Assembly (NCBI RefSeq): GCF_002215215.1
Contig: NZ_CP018632.1
Location: 948,001-1,012,000 of the forward strand
Length of the DNA: 64,000 bases
Direction: 5' to 3'
Source: Granulosicoccus antarcticus IMCC3135
Lineage (GTDB): Bacteria > Pseudomonadota > Gammaproteobacteria > Granulosicoccales > Granulosicoccaceae
Shown: positions 46,001 to 58,208 of the stretch, piece by piece
How the letters are laid out: every line of letters begins with the position of its first letter
Position numbering within the stretch: the first letter of the stretch is position 1
Program-made: the position numbers and the translations under genes
Notes under the pieces: generated by a model
Databases searched by the model: none
Seen by the model: only the letters and a program-made list of their open reading frames with translations
What the model was told of the DNA's origin: nothing

Positions 46001-49000
46001 GTGACAACGATACGATTGTCGATTCTATTGAAGACAGCACCAGTCCAACCTTGCTCGGTACCGATGCTGACAATGACGGGATTGATGATGCGATCGATGT
46101 AGATGTGACAGGTGGTGACGATGATAATTTCAATGGTATAGACGATGCGCTGGAGCCGCTCGACTCAGACGATGACGGCACACCGGATCACCTGGATATT
46201 GACAGTGATGCCGATGGCATTGCTGATGTAATCGAACTGACTACCGATACCGACGGCGATGGCGATCCGGACTATCTGGATCTGGACTCGGACAATGACG
46301 GCCTGCTCGATGCCGCCGAAGACACAACCAGTCCTGTTCTGTTGGGAGCCGATGCAGACAACGATGGAATCGATGATGCGATTGATGTCGATGTCAGTGG
46401 TGGCACTGATGCCGACAGTAATGGCATCGATGATTCTCTGGAACCAACCGATAGCGATGCCGATGGCATACCTGATCATCACGACCAGGACAGTGATGCT
46501 GATGGTATCCCGGACATTATCGAAGGTTCCGTGGATACGGATGGCGACACCATTCCAGACTATCTGGATCTGGACTCCGATGCGGATGGCATTGATGACG
46601 CGGTCGAAGACACGACGACGCCGGTATTACTGGGAACCGATGCGGACAATGACGGCATCGACGATGCGATCGATGTCAACATGACGAACGGCACAGATGC
46701 CGACGGTAACGGCATTGATGACACTCTGGAGCCGACGGATACCGACGGTGACGGCGTTGCCGATCATAAAGATAGCGACAGTGATAGCGATGGCATTCCT
46801 GATAGTGTAGAAACGACCGTTGACAGTGATGGTGACTCTATTCCAGACTATCTGGACCTGGATAGCGATGCGGATGGCATTAACGACAACCTGGAAGCTG
46901 GTGCAAACCCGGCGACACCAGTCGATACCGACAACGATGGTACGCCTGATGTGCTGGATAGCGATTCAGATGGCGACGGCATTGACGATGTTGATGAAGG
47001 AGGCAGCGATTCGGATAGTGACGGCGTGCCAGACTATCGGGATACAGACTCCGACGGTGATGGTATTGATGATGCCGATGAAGGCACGGTCGATACTGAC
47101 GGTGACACTATCCCTGACTACCTGGATGCAGATTCAGACAACGATGGCATCAACGACAGTGTCGAAGCCGGAACAGGTCCGGTAGCCACTGATACGGATT
47201 CAGACGGCACTCCGGACTATCTGGATGCTGACTCGGATGATGATGGTATTGACGATAGTGTCGAAGGACCCGGCGATAGCGATGGCGACAATATTGCCGA
47301 CTATCAGGATACTGATTCAGATGGCGACGGCATTGCTGACAGCATCGAAGGTGTTGTTGATACCGATGGGGACGGCATTCCGAATTATCTGGATACCGAC
47401 TCAGATGGTGATGGTATTCCTGATTCAGCTGAAACAACCGTGGATACCGACAGTGATGGCACCCCTGATTATCTGGATACTGATTCGGATGACGATGGCA
47501 TCCTTGACAGCATCGAGGGTGATGTCGACAGCGATGGTGATGGCACTGCCGATTACAGAGACCTGGATAGCGACAATGACGGTATCAGTGATGCGGATGA
47601 AGGTGTTGTCGATACCGATGGTGACGGTGTAGTCGATTTCCTCGATACCGATGCGGATGACGATGGCATTCCAGATAGTGTGGAAGGCAGCAGTGATACC
47701 GATGGCGATGGCACAGCCGATTATCTGGACAGTGACAGTGACGACGATGGCATCCCTGATGTGGTTGAAAGTGGCATCGACTCTGATGGTGATGGCATCC
47801 TCAACTACGTCGATCTGGACAGCGACAATGATGGTTTGCCAGATAGCGTCGAAAGGGCTCTGGATCCGGACCACGATGGTATTGCTGACTATATTGATCT
47901 GGACAGCGATAACGATGGATTGTCAGATCTTCTTGAAGGCGGTTCTAACCTGGCACTGGATGCGGATGGTGATCTGCGCCTGGATGGTCCGTTTGGCGAT
48001 AACGGTCTGGCTGATGCGATTGAAACCTCACCCGACAGTGGTATTTCGGATACCGATGGCGATGGAATAACCGATGTTGCAATCGATAGCGACGGCGACT
48101 CGGTACCTGACTACCTGGACCTTGATAGTGACAACGATGCGATCTCGGATGTCCTCGAGGCGGGCGGTGCTGACGCAGATGGGAATGCAGAGCAGGATGG
48201 TTTTATTGATGCCAATGGTGATGGCGTGAGCGATAACTTGATTGCGGTTCCTCTTGCAACGCCTGATTCTGATTCTGATGGCTTATATGATCATCTTGAC
48301 CTGGACAGCGACGCAGATGGATTCTTTGATCTGGTCGAGGCTGGTGGAGACGATGTCGATAACAATGGCCTGGTCGATAACTTCACTGATGCAGACGGTG
48401 ATGGCTATGATGATGCCAGCTCAGGTGGTGCGTTCAACAATACCGATACTGATGGCGACGGCATCCCTGATTCCATTGATGATGACTCGGACAACGACGG
48501 CATCAGTGATATCGAAGAAGGTGACGTTGATACCGATGGTGATGGCATCGTTGATCGATTGGACAGCGATTCGGATAACGACGGAATTCCGGATAGCATC
48601 GAAGGTGTTGTTGATACCGATAACGACGGAATCGCCGACTATCATGATACCGATAGTGACGCTGATGGCATTCCGGATTCGATTGAAGCAGGTGTGGATC
48701 CGAACAGTCCTGTCGACTCTGATGGCGACGGGGTGTCAGACTTTATCGACACCGATTCGGATGCAGACGGCATCAACGACAGTGTGGAAGGTAATGCCGA
48801 TACCGACGGTGATGGGATCCATGACTATCTTGATAGCGATTCAGATGGTGATGGCATCGCAGACTCAATCGAAGGAACTGTAGATACCGATAATGACGGT
48901 ATTGCCGATTATCGGGATACAGACTCTGACGGTGATGATGTTACCGATGCGATAGAGGGCACTGCCGATACTGATGCTGATGGTATTCCGAATTATCTGG

Positions 49001-52000
49001 ACCTGGACTCCGATGGCGATGGTATTGCCGATAGCGTAGAAGGTCATACCGATACAGATGGTGATGGCATACCTGATTATCAGGATGAAGATTCAGATAA
49101 TGATGGCATTCATGATTTTGTAGAAGGCTCGGTGGATACCGACGGTGATGGTGTCGTTGATGCTCTGGATACTGACTCGGACAACGATGGCATTCCAGAT
49201 AGTCTGGAAGCCGGAAGCACACCCGACACGCCGGTTGATACTGACAATGACGGTACGCCAGACTATCTCGATGAAGACTCGGATGGCGACAGCATTCCCG
49301 ATGCGACCGAGACGGCGCATGACACGGATGGTGATGGTGTCATGAACTACCTGGATGCCGACAGCGATGGTGACAATATTCCTGATGCCACTGAAGGCGC
49401 TGTGGATACTGACAACGACGGTGCTGCAGATTATGTGGATACCGACAGTGACCAGGATGGTATTGCGGATGTGACTGAAGGCGTTGTTGACACTGATAAT
49501 GATGGCTTGAGAGATTCTGTGGATATCGACAGTGATAGCGACGGTATCCCGGATAGTGTTGAAGGTGCGATCGATACTGACGGTGATCTGGTTGCTGACT
49601 ACCGTGATTCCGATAGCGACGCTGATGGCATCCCTGACAGTGTTGAGGCGGGAACTGATCCGCTGAACCCTGTGGATGCGGACGCTGATGGTGCACCGGA
49701 TTATCTGGATACTGACAGTGACGCCGATGGCATTCCTGACAGCGTCGAAGCCGGAGCAACACCTGCGGTGCCACGCGATACCGATGGAGATTCAATTGCC
49801 GATTATCTGGATACAGATTCGGATGGCGATGGTATCTCTGATAGCGAAGAGGGCTCGGTTGACAGTGATGGCGATGGCATTCCGAACTCAACTGATCCGG
49901 ATTCCAACAATGACGGCATTACCGATGAGGTTGCGGGTACTGATGATCCTGATGGCGACGGTATTCCAAGCTACCTGGATGATGATATCGACGGTGATGG
50001 AATTCCGAATAGTGCGGAGACTCTTGCCGATACGGATGGAGACGGTGTACCTAACTATCGGGACCTGGATAGCGACGGTGATCTGATTCCAGATGCCACT
50101 GATGGGACGGGTGATGCTGATGGCGATAGCGTGCCGAACTTCATGGATGTCGACAGCGATGGCGATGGCATTGGTGACACTGGCGAGGCCGGTAGTGAGC
50201 CTGAGTCTCCCGTTGATTCAGACGGCGATGGTGTTGCTGATTATCTGGATGATGATTCGGACAACGACACGATTCCCGATACGATTGAAGGCGTGATCGA
50301 CAGTGATGCAGATGGTATAGCGAACTACCTTGATACAGAGTCTGACGGCGATGGCATTCCCGATATTCTGGAGAATGTAGTCGACACCGATGGTGATGGT
50401 GCATCAGATTATGTTGATCTGGATGCCGATGGCGACTCGCTGAGCGATGCGCTGGAAGCTGGCAGTAATCCTGAGAGCCCTGTTGATACCGATGCTGATG
50501 GCGTTGCAGACTTTCGCGATACCGACAGTGATAACGACGGTATCAGCGATAGTGATGAAGGTGTCGTTGATACTGATGGCGATGGCATCCCTGATGCCAA
50601 TGATCCGGACTCCAATAACGATGGTATTCCGGATAGTGCGCTGAGTAATGCTGATACCGATGGTGACGGCATTGAAGACTATCTTGATAGCGATATCGAT
50701 GGTGACGGTGTGCCTAACGTCAGTGAAAGTGCTGATGGTGAGAACACGGATACCGATGCGGATGGTATTCCCGATTACCTGGATACCGACTCGGATGGTG
50801 ATGGTATTGCCGACTCTATTGAAGGTAGCAACGATGCGGATGGTGATGGTGTGCCGAACTTCATGGACACTGACAGTGATGGCGATGGCATCAATGATTC
50901 GGATGAGGCAGGTGCTGATACAACTTCACCTGTTGATACCGACACTGATGGAGTAGCGGATTATCTGGATACCGACGCCGATGGTGATGGTATCTCGGAT
51001 ATCACTGAAGGCTCTATTGATACAGATGCTGATGGAGTGCCAGATTATCTGGACCTGGATTCTGACGCTGATGGTATTGCTGACAACGTAGAAGGCAGCA
51101 GTGATGACGACGGTGACGGTGTGCCAGCCTATCTGGATACTGACTCAGACGGCGACGGTATTGCCGATGCCGTTGAAGGTGCCGAGGATGCGGATGCTGA
51201 CGGCATAGCGAACTTTGCGGATACCGACAGTGACGGTGATGGCATCAGTGATTCGATTGAAGCCGGTAATGATGCAACCTCACCTGTTGACTCGGACAGT
51301 GATGGTACTCCGGACTATCTGGATACGGATAGCGATGGTGATGGTGTGTCTGATGCGCTTGAAGGTAGTGACGATGCTGATGGTGATGGTATCGCTAACT
51401 ACCTGGATCTGGATTCCGACGGCGACGGTATTGCTGATAGTGAGGAAGGCGATACGGATACCGATGGAGATGGTGTACCGGATTCTCAGGACAACGACTC
51501 AGATAATGATGGTATCCCGGACGTTGTTGAAGGCTCGGTGGACACCGATAATGATGGTGTCATTGATTCTCTGGATACTGACTCGGACAACGATGGTATT
51601 CCGGATAATCTGGAAGCGGGAAGCGATCCTGCAGCCCCCATTGATACTGACAACGACGGTACGCCGGATTATCTGGACGGTGATTCGGACGGTGACTCCA
51701 TTGCAGATGCGCTTGAAGGTGCGGTTGATACCGATGGTGATGGAGTACTGAACTATGTTGATAGTGACAGCGATGGCGACAATATTCCTGACGCCGTTGA
51801 GGGAGCTGTGGATACTGACAATGACGGTACTGCAGATTATGTGGATACCGACAGTGATCAGGACGGCATTGCTGACCTGGCCGAAGGTGTTGTTGATACT
51901 GACAATGATGGCTTGAGTGATGCCCTCGACGTTGATAGTGACAATGACGGTATTCCGGACAGTCTGGAAGGTGCGCTGGATACCGACGGTGATCTGATCG

Positions 52001-55000
52001 CTGACTATCGTGACGCAGACAGTGATGGTGACGGCATCCCTGATAGTGTGGAGGTGGGAAGTGATCCACTGAACCCTGTCGATACAGATGCTGATGGTGC
52101 GCCGGACTATCTGGATACTGACAGTGACGCCGATGGCATCGCCGACAGTGTTGAGGCTGGAGCGACTCCTGATGCGCCACGCGATACCGATAATGATGGC
52201 ATTGCCGACTTTATCGATACCGATTCAGATGGCGATGGTATCCCGGACAGTGAAGAAGGGACTGTTGATAGTGATGGCGATGGTATTCCGAATGCAACGG
52301 ATCCTGACTCCAACAATGACGGTATTCTCGACGCAGTCGCCGGCAGGGATGATCCTGATGGTGATGGTATTCCAAGCTATCTGGATGACGATATCGACGG
52401 CGATGGTATTCCGAACAGTGCAGAAACACTGGCAGATACCGATGGGGATGGTGTGCCGAACTATCGGGACCTGGATAGCGATGGTGATCAGATTTCCGAT
52501 GCCACCGATGGTACGGGTGATGCTGATGGCGATGGGTCACCGAACTTTCTGGATATCGATTCGGATGGTGATGGTATTGGCGATGCGGGGGAGGCAGGTA
52601 GTAACGCTGCCTCACCGGTGGATTCTGATGCTGATGGTATTCCGGATTACCTGGATGATGATTCTGACAACGACACGATCCCCGACACGACTGAAGGTGT
52701 GGTCGACAGTGACGGAGATGGAGTAGCGAACTACCTCGATACTGATTCTGATGGCGATGGCATACCGGATTCTCTGGAAAATGTGGTCGACACCGATGGT
52801 GATGGTGCTTCAGATTATCTGGACCTGGATGCCGACGGTGACACGCTGAGTGATGCGCTGGAAGCGGGCAGTAATCCTGGCAGCCCGGTTGATACCGACG
52901 CCGATGGTGTTGCGGACTTCAGAGATACCGACAGTGACAACGACGGTATCAGTGATAGCGATGAGGGTGTGGTCGATAGTGATGGCGATGGCATTCCGGA
53001 TTCCAGCGACACAGATTCGAACAACGATGGTATTCCGGATGCTGCGCTGGGTAACACTGACACCGATGGTGATGGTATCCCGGATTATCTGGATAGTGAT
53101 ATCGACGGTGATGGTGTACCCAACGTGAGTGAAAGTGCCGAGGGTGTGGATACTGATAACGATGGCTTACCGGACTATCTGGATACCGATGCGGATGGTG
53201 ATGGTATTGCCGACGCCGATGAAGGTGCCAATGATGCTGATGGTGATGGTGTACCGAACTTCCTGGATACAGACAGCGATGGCGATGGTGTGAGTGATGC
53301 CGAAGAAGCTGGCGATAATGCGGGATCTCCGGTCGACTCGGATGGCGATGGTATTGCGGATTATCAGGATACAGACTCTGACGGTGATACCTTGCCTGAC
53401 AACCTTGAAGGTACAGGTGATCCGGATGGTGATGGACTTTCGAACTATCGGGATACTGATTCAGACGGTGATGGCATTGCCGATGTCGAGGAAGGTATTG
53501 CAGATACAGACGGCGATGGGACGCCTGATTCGCAAGATACTGACTCGGATGGTGATGGCGTTAGCGACGTTGAAGAAGGCACTGGCGACACTGATGGTGA
53601 CGGTGTACCTGACTCACAAGATGTTGATTCTGATGGTGATGGGGTAGATGACGTCGATGAAGGAAACGGAGATAGTGACGGCGACGGTGTACCTGATTCA
53701 CTGGACACGGATTCGGATAATGATGGCATCAGCGATCAGATTGAGTTCGGAGCCGATGCGAGAAATCCTGTAGATACTGATGGGGATGGTGTTATCGATG
53801 CTCTGGATCTTGATAGTGACAATGATGGCATTCCGGATTCTCTTGAAGCTGGTGCGAACCCTGAATCACCGCTTGACAGCGATGGTGATGGGCTCATTGA
53901 TGCTCTTGACCGGGACAGTGACAACGATGGCATGACCGATACGCTGGAAGCCGATGGTGAGGATGCTGATGGCGATGGTGTGATCGATAACTTCACTGAC
54001 GAGAACGGAGATGGCATGGACGATGGTGCACAGGCCAATCCATTACCGGCCGAGGACTTTGATGCTGACGGGATCCGAAACTTCCGTGATCGGGATAGCG
54101 ATAATGATGGCTTGACCGATGTGATGGAAACCCAGGGTTCTCAGGCTGATGCCAATCGAGACGGTGTCGTCGACGGCTTTGTTGATGATAATGGTAATGG
54201 CATGGATGATTCTCTTGAAAGTCGTCTGACTCGTGTTGAGCCTGATGATATTGATGGTGATGGCTTGCCGGACTATCTGGACATCGATAGCGATGGCGAC
54301 GGTATCCTGGATCTGGTGGAAGCAGGGGGCGTGGATGCAGATAACGACGGTATCGTTGACAGCATGGCCGATAGCGACAATGACAGCATTCCTGACAGTG
54401 TCGATGTGGACCTGACGTTCGGTAGTGATGCGGATAATGATGGTATCGATGACAGTGCTGACATTGACTTCAATCCGGGATCGATCGATACCGATGGTGA
54501 TGGAATCATCGATGAAAGAGATCCTGATATTGATGGTGATGGACTGGCCAACTTCCTGAGTGATGGATTTCAACCACTGCCTGATACGGATAACAACGGG
54601 GTTCCTGATGTAGAACAAGTGGATGAGCCCGATATCGGCGAAGCAGAGCCGGGAGTCATTCATACCGGTCTGGAAGGTGGTGGTTGTTCTATCAGTTCAC
54701 GAGGTGCCAGAGATCCACTGTTGCCATTATTGGCTATATTCTCAGCACTTTATCTGCTGCGTCGGCATCGCGGAGTCACAACGGCGAGCTTGTTCGCCGG
54801 AGTGTTCAGTGTCACGTTCAGTGTGTTGGGGACAACCATGAGCAATGCCATTGCAGCAGAGAATCAGGTGTCGCAGCCTGAAGTTGCAAGTGATGGTTTT
54901 CCAGTCTTTCAGCTTGGCAACGATGAAGAACGGAAACTGAGACGCCAGTTCTATGCAGGTTTTGGAGTTGGCCGCAGTTGGCTCAACCCTGATACCAGCG

Positions 55001-55962
55001 AGGTAGATGGGGTTGGTACCAGTGACGGGATTCAAACCGGTTATCAATTGTTCCTCGGCTACGATATCAACAAGTGGCTTTCACTGGAAGTTCATGGTGC
55101 TGACCTGGGTTCTGCCGAGTTGTCACCGAGTGGTTCCATTAGCTACAGGACCTTCGGTGGCAGTGCATTGTTCTATGTCGGTGGTAATCGTGATCGTCAG
55201 AAGAGACGTGGCTTGAGCGGATTTGGACGCCTTGGTTATGGGTATCTGAGCAACCATAGAGATAGCGCATCGGTTAATTATGAGAAAGATAACGCCAATC
55301 ACTTTCTGTACGGCCTGGGAGTTGAGTACATGGGCCGCCGCGGATTGGGAATACGGCTCGAGGGGAACTATATTGATGCGGATATCCGTTATAGCCAGCT
55401 AAGCCTCTTGTACCGGTTTGGTACCAACTCTGATGCTGAAAAGATTCGTCAAGTAGATCAGATGCCTGTGGCGGTAGCTGTCACGGCCCCCATCTCGGCA
55501 TTGCCGGTTTTGAATGATAACGACAACGATGGAGTCAGTGATGATCAGGACAATTGCAAGCTGACAGGGGTAGAGGTCGCCGTTGATGAATTCGGATGTG
55601 GAATATTTGGTGGGATTATTGAAAATGTACACTTCTCGACAAATTCTGCATTGCTCTCGAGCCTGGCCAGGGGGCAGCTGGATGATGTCGTTGCTACGCT
55701 CAAAACCTTTCCGGGTACACAGCTTATTCTCTCGGCGCACACAGATAGCCGAGGGGCTGGTGAATACAATCAGAACCTGTCTGATCAGCGTGTTGTTTCT
55801 GTAGAACAGTATCTGCAAAAAGCAGGCGTTTCGCTGAGTCGTTTGAGACTGCGTCACTATGGTGAAACTCAGCCAGTTGAGAGCAATGCCACGACTGAAG
55901 GGCGACGTATGAACCGGAGAGTCGAACTTGCAGTTTGTCCCGATGGTTGCAAGATCAAATAG
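40045..55962 (+). CDS. Giant TSP3-repeat / OmpA-family surface protein (5305 residues)
   Basis: Residues 1-36 are a Sec signal peptide ([20 protein letters not shown]). Residues ~37-598 are beta-rich, including PPC-like and Ig-like segments. Residues ~599-4865 consist of acidic thrombospondin-type-3-like repeats of the DSDGDGIPD kind, expected to bind Ca2+ and form a long stiff stalk. GGGCS (Cys4881), [16 protein letters not shown] and RRHRG (4877-4910) resemble a C-terminal sorting signal but are internal. They are followed at once by a second signal-peptide-like segment (~4911-4938, ending SNAIAA/EN). Residues ~4950-5145 look like an OmpA-type beta-barrel ([14 protein letters not shown] ... 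LSLLYRFG). A short TSP3 unit precedes the OmpA peptidoglycan-binding domain (~5190-5300: [18 protein letters not shown]). The architecture suggests a fusion of a sorted stalk protein and an OmpA protein. Likely adhesin or surface filament; not proven. Confidence 0.9.
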   Translation: MPVHPKTRMLSTLRRTAVVSLSVGLSVVLHPGDVKAEGVFQMGLGQALLEYDTVKQFGYATDDASASMYVDILTIGEVINVSLCGTQNSDDIEIEIYAPSDDATPIDTQSSSTSNVNCGDPMTAPLTNPFRYQAQETGAYRLVLKNNSQTGAAGRFLRYDFTVTPDVLTDPDPTATDGRFWSYTFGFNANGFSETQSTDANYFALIPGGRPSTNYVWMLDLNNFAGFYYNLVANSLGLDDPNSGYSDDTTGNSVSYEFPMYVSYPVVADPLPTAPPTVTNVRFTDDSGQDHAISPAGADGLQDSGKFVFETDVTGTYSILIDLNQNEIYGDAGDRQLLGLVTPGTNEVVWDGTDASGNTPSEGTYYAEVQVHMGEYHFIANDAETSGGGTANGLSIFQAKNDGTVSDTTVFWDDVTLLGAGAGGTSNTPSGVSSGTPAGQHTWGDFTGTSFGNNRYIDTYVFGLATTGYAPSVIASDNTEQVNYDGTVTADNISVPGDSISITVSDTDLNADSGVAETVKVEVLNDITGETETVTLTETGPNTGVLTGTMSTVAGTTAGSDNDGTLVTDGTDTLTVTYWDLIAADHTSKERTVAHTVLVDTDRDGIADIDDLDDDGDGIIDVLEGAGDSDGDGISDSLDTDSDNDGILDANEDSTSPVLLNADADGDGIDDAVDVDITNGDDDDGNGVDDAFEPTDSDGDGIADHLDGDSDADGIPDIIEGSVDSDGDTIPDYLDLDSDADGIDDAVEDTRTPALLGTDADNDGIDDAIDVDVTNGTDADANGIDDALEPSDTDGDGANDFRDVDSDNDGIPDTLEGNVDSDGDGTPDFLDTDSDNDGILDSVEASNVPALTNNDADNDGIDDAFDVDLTSGDDDNANGIDDALEPIDSDGDGTADYLDIDSDADGIADVYEGSVDSDGDNIADYLDTDSDNDGILDAAEDSNTPVLLGSDADNDGIDDALDFDLIGGNDADGNGISDAVEPQDSDADGTPDHLDIDSDADGIADILETAIDSDGDGQPDYLDLDSDNDTIVDSIEDSTSPTLLGTDADNDGIDDAIDVDVTSGDDDNFNGIDDALEPSDSDGDGIANHLDNDSDADGIADVLELATDTDGDGDPDYLDLDSDNDGILDDAEDTTSPVLLGTDADNDGIDDALDVTISGGADVNNNGVDDTFEPTDSDADGTPDHHDQDSDADGIPDIIEGSADSDGDTIPDYLDLDSDADGIDDAVEDTRTPALLGTDADNDGIDDAIDVDVTNGTDADNNGIDDALEPSDTDGDGANDFRDVDSDNDGIPDTLEGNVDSDGDGTPDFLDTDSDNDGILDSVEASNVPALTNNDADNDGIDDAFDVDLTSGDDDNANGIDDALEPIDSDGDGTADYLDIDSDADGIADVYEGSVDSDGDNIADYLDTDSDNDGILDAAEDSNTPVLLGSDSDNDGIDDALDFDLIGGNDADGNGISDAVEPQDSDADGTPDHLDIDSDADGIADIIETATDSDGDGQPDYLDLDSDNDTIVDSIEDSTSPTLLGTDADNDGIDDAIDVDVTGGDDDNFNGIDDALEPSDTDGDGIANHLDIDSDADGIADVLELATDTDGDGEADFLDLDSDNDGILDDAEDTTSPVLLGTDADNDGIDDALDVTISGGDDANSNGVDDAFEPTDSDGDTIPDHRDQDSDADGIPDIIEGSADSDGDTIPDYLDLDSDADGIDDAVEDTRTPVLLGTDADNDGIDDAIDVDVTNGTDADNNGIDDALEPTDTDGDGTHDYRDADSDNDGIPDHIEGNGDTDGDGTADFLDTDSDNDGILDSVEASNMPALANSDSDNDGIDDAFDVDLTSGDDDNANGIDDALEPIDSDGDGTADYLDIDSDADGIADVYEGSVDSDGDTIADYLDTDSDNDGILDAAEDSNTPVLLGTDADNDGIDDALDVDLTGGSDLDGNGIDDAVEPQDSDADGTPDHLDIDSDADGIADIIETATDSDGDGQPDYLDLDSDNDTIVDSIEDSTSPTLLGTDADNDGIDDAIDVDVTGGDDDNFNGIDDALEPLDSDDDGTPDHLDIDSDADGIADVIELTTDTDGDGDPDYLDLDSDNDGLLDAAEDTTSPVLLGADADNDGIDDAIDVDVSGGTDADSNGIDDSLEPTDSDADGIPDHHDQDSDADGIPDIIEGSVDTDGDTIPDYLDLDSDADGIDDAVEDTTTPVLLGTDADNDGIDDAIDVNMTNGTDADGNGIDDTLEPTDTDGDGVADHKDSDSDSDGIPDSVETTVDSDGDSIPDYLDLDSDADGINDNLEAGANPATPVDTDNDGTPDVLDSDSDGDGIDDVDEGGSDSDSDGVPDYRDTDSDGDGIDDADEGTVDTDGDTIPDYLDADSDNDGINDSVEAGTGPVATDTDSDGTPDYLDADSDDDGIDDSVEGPGDSDGDNIADYQDTDSDGDGIADSIEGVVDTDGDGIPNYLDTDSDGDGIPDSAETTVDTDSDGTPDYLDTDSDDDGILDSIEGDVDSDGDGTADYRDLDSDNDGISDADEGVVDTDGDGVVDFLDTDADDDGIPDSVEGSSDTDGDGTADYLDSDSDDDGIPDVVESGIDSDGDGILNYVDLDSDNDGLPDSVERALDPDHDGIADYIDLDSDNDGLSDLLEGGSNLALDADGDLRLDGPFGDNGLADAIETSPDSGISDTDGDGITDVAIDSDGDSVPDYLDLDSDNDAISDVLEAGGADADGNAEQDGFIDANGDGVSDNLIAVPLATPDSDSDGLYDHLDLDSDADGFFDLVEAGGDDVDNNGLVDNFTDADGDGYDDASSGGAFNNTDTDGDGIPDSIDDDSDNDGISDIEEGDVDTDGDGIVDRLDSDSDNDGIPDSIEGVVDTDNDGIADYHDTDSDADGIPDSIEAGVDPNSPVDSDGDGVSDFIDTDSDADGINDSVEGNADTDGDGIHDYLDSDSDGDGIADSIEGTVDTDNDGIADYRDTDSDGDDVTDAIEGTADTDADGIPNYLDLDSDGDGIADSVEGHTDTDGDGIPDYQDEDSDNDGIHDFVEGSVDTDGDGVVDALDTDSDNDGIPDSLEAGSTPDTPVDTDNDGTPDYLDEDSDGDSIPDATETAHDTDGDGVMNYLDADSDGDNIPDATEGAVDTDNDGAADYVDTDSDQDGIADVTEGVVDTDNDGLRDSVDIDSDSDGIPDSVEGAIDTDGDLVADYRDSDSDADGIPDSVEAGTDPLNPVDADADGAPDYLDTDSDADGIPDSVEAGATPAVPRDTDGDSIADYLDTDSDGDGISDSEEGSVDSDGDGIPNSTDPDSNNDGITDEVAGTDDPDGDGIPSYLDDDIDGDGIPNSAETLADTDGDGVPNYRDLDSDGDLIPDATDGTGDADGDSVPNFMDVDSDGDGIGDTGEAGSEPESPVDSDGDGVADYLDDDSDNDTIPDTIEGVIDSDADGIANYLDTESDGDGIPDILENVVDTDGDGASDYVDLDADGDSLSDALEAGSNPESPVDTDADGVADFRDTDSDNDGISDSDEGVVDTDGDGIPDANDPDSNNDGIPDSALSNADTDGDGIEDYLDSDIDGDGVPNVSESADGENTDTDADGIPDYLDTDSDGDGIADSIEGSNDADGDGVPNFMDTDSDGDGINDSDEAGADTTSPVDTDTDGVADYLDTDADGDGISDITEGSIDTDADGVPDYLDLDSDADGIADNVEGSSDDDGDGVPAYLDTDSDGDGIADAVEGAEDADADGIANFADTDSDGDGISDSIEAGNDATSPVDSDSDGTPDYLDTDSDGDGVSDALEGSDDADGDGIANYLDLDSDGDGIADSEEGDTDTDGDGVPDSQDNDSDNDGIPDVVEGSVDTDNDGVIDSLDTDSDNDGIPDNLEAGSDPAAPIDTDNDGTPDYLDGDSDGDSIADALEGAVDTDGDGVLNYVDSDSDGDNIPDAVEGAVDTDNDGTADYVDTDSDQDGIADLAEGVVDTDNDGLSDALDVDSDNDGIPDSLEGALDTDGDLIADYRDADSDGDGIPDSVEVGSDPLNPVDTDADGAPDYLDTDSDADGIADSVEAGATPDAPRDTDNDGIADFIDTDSDGDGIPDSEEGTVDSDGDGIPNATDPDSNNDGILDAVAGRDDPDGDGIPSYLDDDIDGDGIPNSAETLADTDGDGVPNYRDLDSDGDQISDATDGTGDADGDGSPNFLDIDSDGDGIGDAGEAGSNAASPVDSDADGIPDYLDDDSDNDTIPDTTEGVVDSDGDGVANYLDTDSDGDGIPDSLENVVDTDGDGASDYLDLDADGDTLSDALEAGSNPGSPVDTDADGVADFRDTDSDNDGISDSDEGVVDSDGDGIPDSSDTDSNNDGIPDAALGNTDTDGDGIPDYLDSDIDGDGVPNVSESAEGVDTDNDGLPDYLDTDADGDGIADADEGANDADGDGVPNFLDTDSDGDGVSDAEEAGDNAGSPVDSDGDGIADYQDTDSDGDTLPDNLEGTGDPDGDGLSNYRDTDSDGDGIADVEEGIADTDGDGTPDSQDTDSDGDGVSDVEEGTGDTDGDGVPDSQDVDSDGDGVDDVDEGNGDSDGDGVPDSLDTDSDNDGISDQIEFGADARNPVDTDGDGVIDALDLDSDNDGIPDSLEAGANPESPLDSDGDGLIDALDRDSDNDGMTDTLEADGEDADGDGVIDNFTDENGDGMDDGAQANPLPAEDFDADGIRNFRDRDSDNDGLTDVMETQGSQADANRDGVVDGFVDDNGNGMDDSLESRLTRVEPDDIDGDGLPDYLDIDSDGDGILDLVEAGGVDADNDGIVDSMADSDNDSIPDSVDVDLTFGSDADNDGIDDSADIDFNPGSIDTDGDGIIDERDPDIDGDGLANFLSDGFQPLPDTDNNGVPDVEQVDEPDIGEAEPGVIHTGLEGGGCSISSRGARDPLLPLLAIFSALYLLRRHRGVTTASLFAGVFSVTFSVLGTTMSNAIAAENQVSQPEVASDGFPVFQLGNDEERKLRRQFYAGFGVGRSWLNPDTSEVDGVGTSDGIQTGYQLFLGYDINKWLSLEVHGADLGSAELSPSGSISYRTFGGSALFYVGGNRDRQKRRGLSGFGRLGYGYLSNHRDSASVNYEKDNANHFLYGLGVEYMGRRGLGIRLEGNYIDADIRYSQLSLLYRFGTNSDAEKIRQVDQMPVAVAVTAPISALPVLNDNDNDGVSDDQDNCKLTGVEVAVDEFGCGIFGGIIENVHFSTNSALLSSLARGQLDDVVATLKTFPGTQLILSAHTDSRGAGEYNQNLSDQRVVSVEQYLQKAGVSLSRLRLRHYGETQPVESNATTEGRRMNRRVELAVCPDGCKIK
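42181..46740 (+). repeat. 1440-nt tandem super-repeat (480 residues), ~3.2 copies
   Basis: Units start at 42181, 43621, 45061 and (partial) 46501 at exactly 1440-nt steps. Each contains five 96-residue modules (288 nt). Copies are very close: 42541-42893 equals 43981-44333 base for base, and 44521-44716 equals 45961-46156. A more diverged partial unit precedes 42181. Recent duplication or gene conversion is likely, and length variation between strains is expected. Confidence 0.9.
49010..53400 (+). repeat. 2406-nt tandem super-repeat (about 802 residues), two diverged copies
   Basis: Segments near 49048-51453 recur at +2406 nt; checked anchors include 49080/51486, 49440/51846 and 50460/52866. 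A two-codon deletion shifts the second copy near 53150. DNA identity is visibly lower than in the 1440-nt array, so this duplication is older. Confidence 0.8.
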
Positions 55963-55996
55963 AAGAGGCAGTCTACAAAGTATAAGTTGGGTACAA

Positions 55997-56020
55997 CGGC
56001 TGCCCCTGTTGGGGCAGCCG
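55997..56020. terminator. Strong GC hairpin between the convergent giant gene and CoA-transferase
   Basis: CGGCTGCCCC and GGGGCAGCCG form a perfect 10-bp stem with a TGTT loop, 34 bp after the giant-gene stop. There is no clear T run on either strand, so it may terminate weakly or protect the mRNA end in both directions. Confidence 0.55.
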
Positions 56021-56127
56021 CGACCAGCATGGGTAGCGGCTGCAGTTACTGAGTGTCTGTGAAGCGCCAGAGCACATTCGCACTGGCGCTACCGTCATAG
56101 CCTGGTAGTCATTGACGCTCAAAGTGT

Positions 56128-57357
56128 TCAGGCAATCTGCACAATACCGTTGGCTACGAATTGTTCGAAGTCCGCATCTGTAAATCCTGCTTCTTCCAGT
56201 ATTTCACGGCTATGCTGCCCTAGCAGTGGAGCTGCGCTGCGAATGCTGCCCGGTGTACCGTGGAACTTGACGGGTGAGCCCAGGGTTTTGACGGTTCCGG
56301 CACGCAGATGCTCCACTTCAACAATCATCTCTCGGGCCAGGGCCTGTGGATCCTGATGCATTTGCGGTATGTTGAGAATGGGGCCTGCGGGTATGCCTGC
56401 CTGGTTCAGAAGCTCCACCCATTCATCTGTTTTTTTCTGTTTGAAGTAGGGCTCCAGCTCGACTATCAGCTCGATTCTGTTCTGCATTCGCAGCGGATTG
56501 CTGGAAAAGCGAGCATCCTCGTTCAAGTGCGTTGCTTCAATAACGGCCAGCATTTTTTCCCAGTTCGCCTGATTGGCAGCTCCCAGGTTCATCCAGCCAT
56601 CTTGCGTGGCGATGGCCTGATAGGGAGCATTCAGCGGGTGGGCGGAGCCTAAGGGTTCGGGAGCTTCGCCGGTGGCAAAGGCGATGGCCGACTGCCAGAA
56701 GGTATGGGTGATGCCAGCTTCGAACAGCGAGGTATCGACGCGTTGTCCCAATCCTGTTTGCAGTTTGGATGCGTAGGCGGCACTGACACCCATGGCGGCA
56801 AGAATGCCTGCGGTAATGTCGGTAATCGGTGGTCCGACCTTGACTGGTGGACGGTCCGGGCCTTCACCCGTGACCGACATCAGGCCGGACATGCCTTGTG
56901 CAATCAGATCGAATCCGCCTCGTTCCCTGTAGGGACCGGTACGACCAAAGCCTGAGATCTCGCAATAGATAAGACCCGGATTCAGTACTTTGAGCGTGTC
57001 GTAATCAAGACCGAGTCGCGCCATGGTGTCGTGGCGGTAGTTCTCGATCACCACATCGGCGCTTTCGAGGAGCTTTTTCAGTATTCGTTTGCCATCCTCC
57101 TGCTTCAGGTCCAGAGCAATGCCGCGTTTGTTGCGATTCATCATCATATAGGCGGCAGACTCGCCCTGGATATCCGGTGGCAGGAAACGCCGGCTGTCAT
57201 CGCCGCCGCCTGTCTTTTCCACCTTGATGACATCGGCACCCATGTCAGCCAGTAGCAGGCCGCAGGCGGGGCCTGCCATGATATGCGCCAGTTCAATTAC
57301 CTTCATGCCGCTCAGAGGACCTGAACGCTGTTTCACGTTGTCGGTACTGGCATCCAT
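56128..57357 (-). CDS. CaiB/BaiF-family CoA-transferase
   Basis: A 409-residue class III CoA-transferase, which moves CoA between acids through an enzyme-bound anhydride. The N-terminal Rossmann part has MKVIELAHIMAGPACGLLLADMGADVIKVE in outline (key pieces: GPACGLLLADMGADVIKVE). The catalytic Asp180 is in GPPITDITAG, and GLGQRVDTSLFE follows. It begins directly after the crotonase stop (zero spacing) and so is co-translated with it. Donor and acceptor acids unknown; together with the TRAP genes it probably activates an imported organic acid. Confidence 0.93.
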   Translation of the reverse strand: MDASTDNVKQRSGPLSGMKVIELAHIMAGPACGLLLADMGADVIKVEKTGGGDDSRRFLPPDIQGESAAYMMMNRNKRGIALDLKQEDGKRILKKLLESADVVIENYRHDTMARLGLDYDTLKVLNPGLIYCEISGFGRTGPYRERGGFDLIAQGMSGLMSVTGEGPDRPPVKVGPPITDITAGILAAMGVSAAYASKLQTGLGQRVDTSLFEAGITHTFWQSAIAFATGEAPEPLGSAHPLNAPYQAIATQDGWMNLGAANQANWEKMLAVIEATHLNEDARFSSNPLRMQNRIELIVELEPYFKQKKTDEWVELLNQAGIPAGPILNIPQMHQDPQALAREMIVEVEHLRAGTVKTLGSPVKFHGTPGSIRSAAPLLGQHSREILEEAGFTDADFEQFVANGIVQIA

Positions 57358-58137
57358 CTACTGTCCTCGCCACTGAGGTTTGCGCTTGGCCAGAAATGCA
57401 TCCATGCCTTCGCGAAAATCCTCACTGGTATAGCATTGAACAATCAGGTCATCACCTTCTATATCGGCGGCGTGCTCTCGCAATCGACGCAAGCCTTCCT
57501 TGGAGGCTGCCATGGTCAGGGGGGCATGCTGTTGCAGTGTGGTGGCCAGTTCCATGGCACGGTTCAGGGGATCCGCAACGCATTCATTGATCAGCAAGGT
57601 TGCCAGTGCTTCATCTTTGGTGATGAGTCTGGCGGTGAGTAGAATATCCCGGGTCCTGGCTGCGCCCAGCAGTTCGACCAGTCGGGACAGATTGCTCAGA
57701 GAGAGGCAATTGCCCAAGGTGCGAGCGATCGGGAAACCGTACTTGATGTCCTCGCTGGCAACACGTAAATCACAACAGGCAGCGATGGCCGCACCACCGC
57801 CGGTACAGGCGCCACGAATGGCGGCAATGGTTGGAATGGGCAACGATTCCAGTACACCCATTACCCGGTCCATCGTGCGTTCGTAGTTCAGAGCATCATC
57901 GGCCGAGCTGAAGTCACGGAACTGGGAAATGTCGGTACCGGCGGCAAATGCCTTGTCACCGGCGCCAGTAATGATCAGTGCCCTGATATCCACTGAATGA
58001 TCGAGAATGCTCTCGCAGATAGTTGCCAGCGTCTCATACATGCCAAAGGTCAGGGCGTTACGAGCCTCTGGCCGGTTGAATGTAATGATACCGATTCCGG
58101 ACTGTTGTTCAAACAGGAGTTCGTTGTTTTCATTCAT
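57358..58137 (-). CDS. Enoyl-CoA hydratase/isomerase (crotonase) family protein
   Basis: A 259-residue crotonase-fold protein. The oxyanion-hole regions AFAAGTDISQF (~64-74) and GACTGGGAAIAACCDLRVA (~107-125) bind the acyl-CoA. The two glutamates that hydrate in classical enoyl-CoA hydratase are not at their usual places (GGGAAIA instead of GGGCELA; FPIARTLG instead of the PEI..G block). The reaction may therefore differ (isomerase, hydrolase, lyase or decarboxylase). Forms a pair with the CoA-transferase. Confidence 0.9.
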   Translation of the reverse strand: MNENNELLFEQQSGIGIITFNRPEARNALTFGMYETLATICESILDHSVDIRALIITGAGDKAFAAGTDISQFRDFSSADDALNYERTMDRVMGVLESLPIPTIAAIRGACTGGGAAIAACCDLRVASEDIKYGFPIARTLGNCLSLSNLSRLVELLGAARTRDILLTARLITKDEALATLLINECVADPLNRAMELATTLQQHAPLTMAASKEGLRRLREHAADIEGDDLIVQCYTSEDFREGMDAFLAKRKPQWRGQ

Positions 58138-58208
58138 GAGCAGATTGACTAGTCGCAGTGTTTATCAAAGGCCCGCGGATATATGTTGTCATCGGTTGCG
58201 AATAACCT

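Noticed and set aside
41493-54663. Many Ser/Pro/Leu-rich or Ile/Val-rich antisense frames (minus strand) within the giant gene
   Set aside because: They are mirror readings of the Asp/Gly/Ile repeat codons; they repeat with the same 1440-nt period and have no independent signals.
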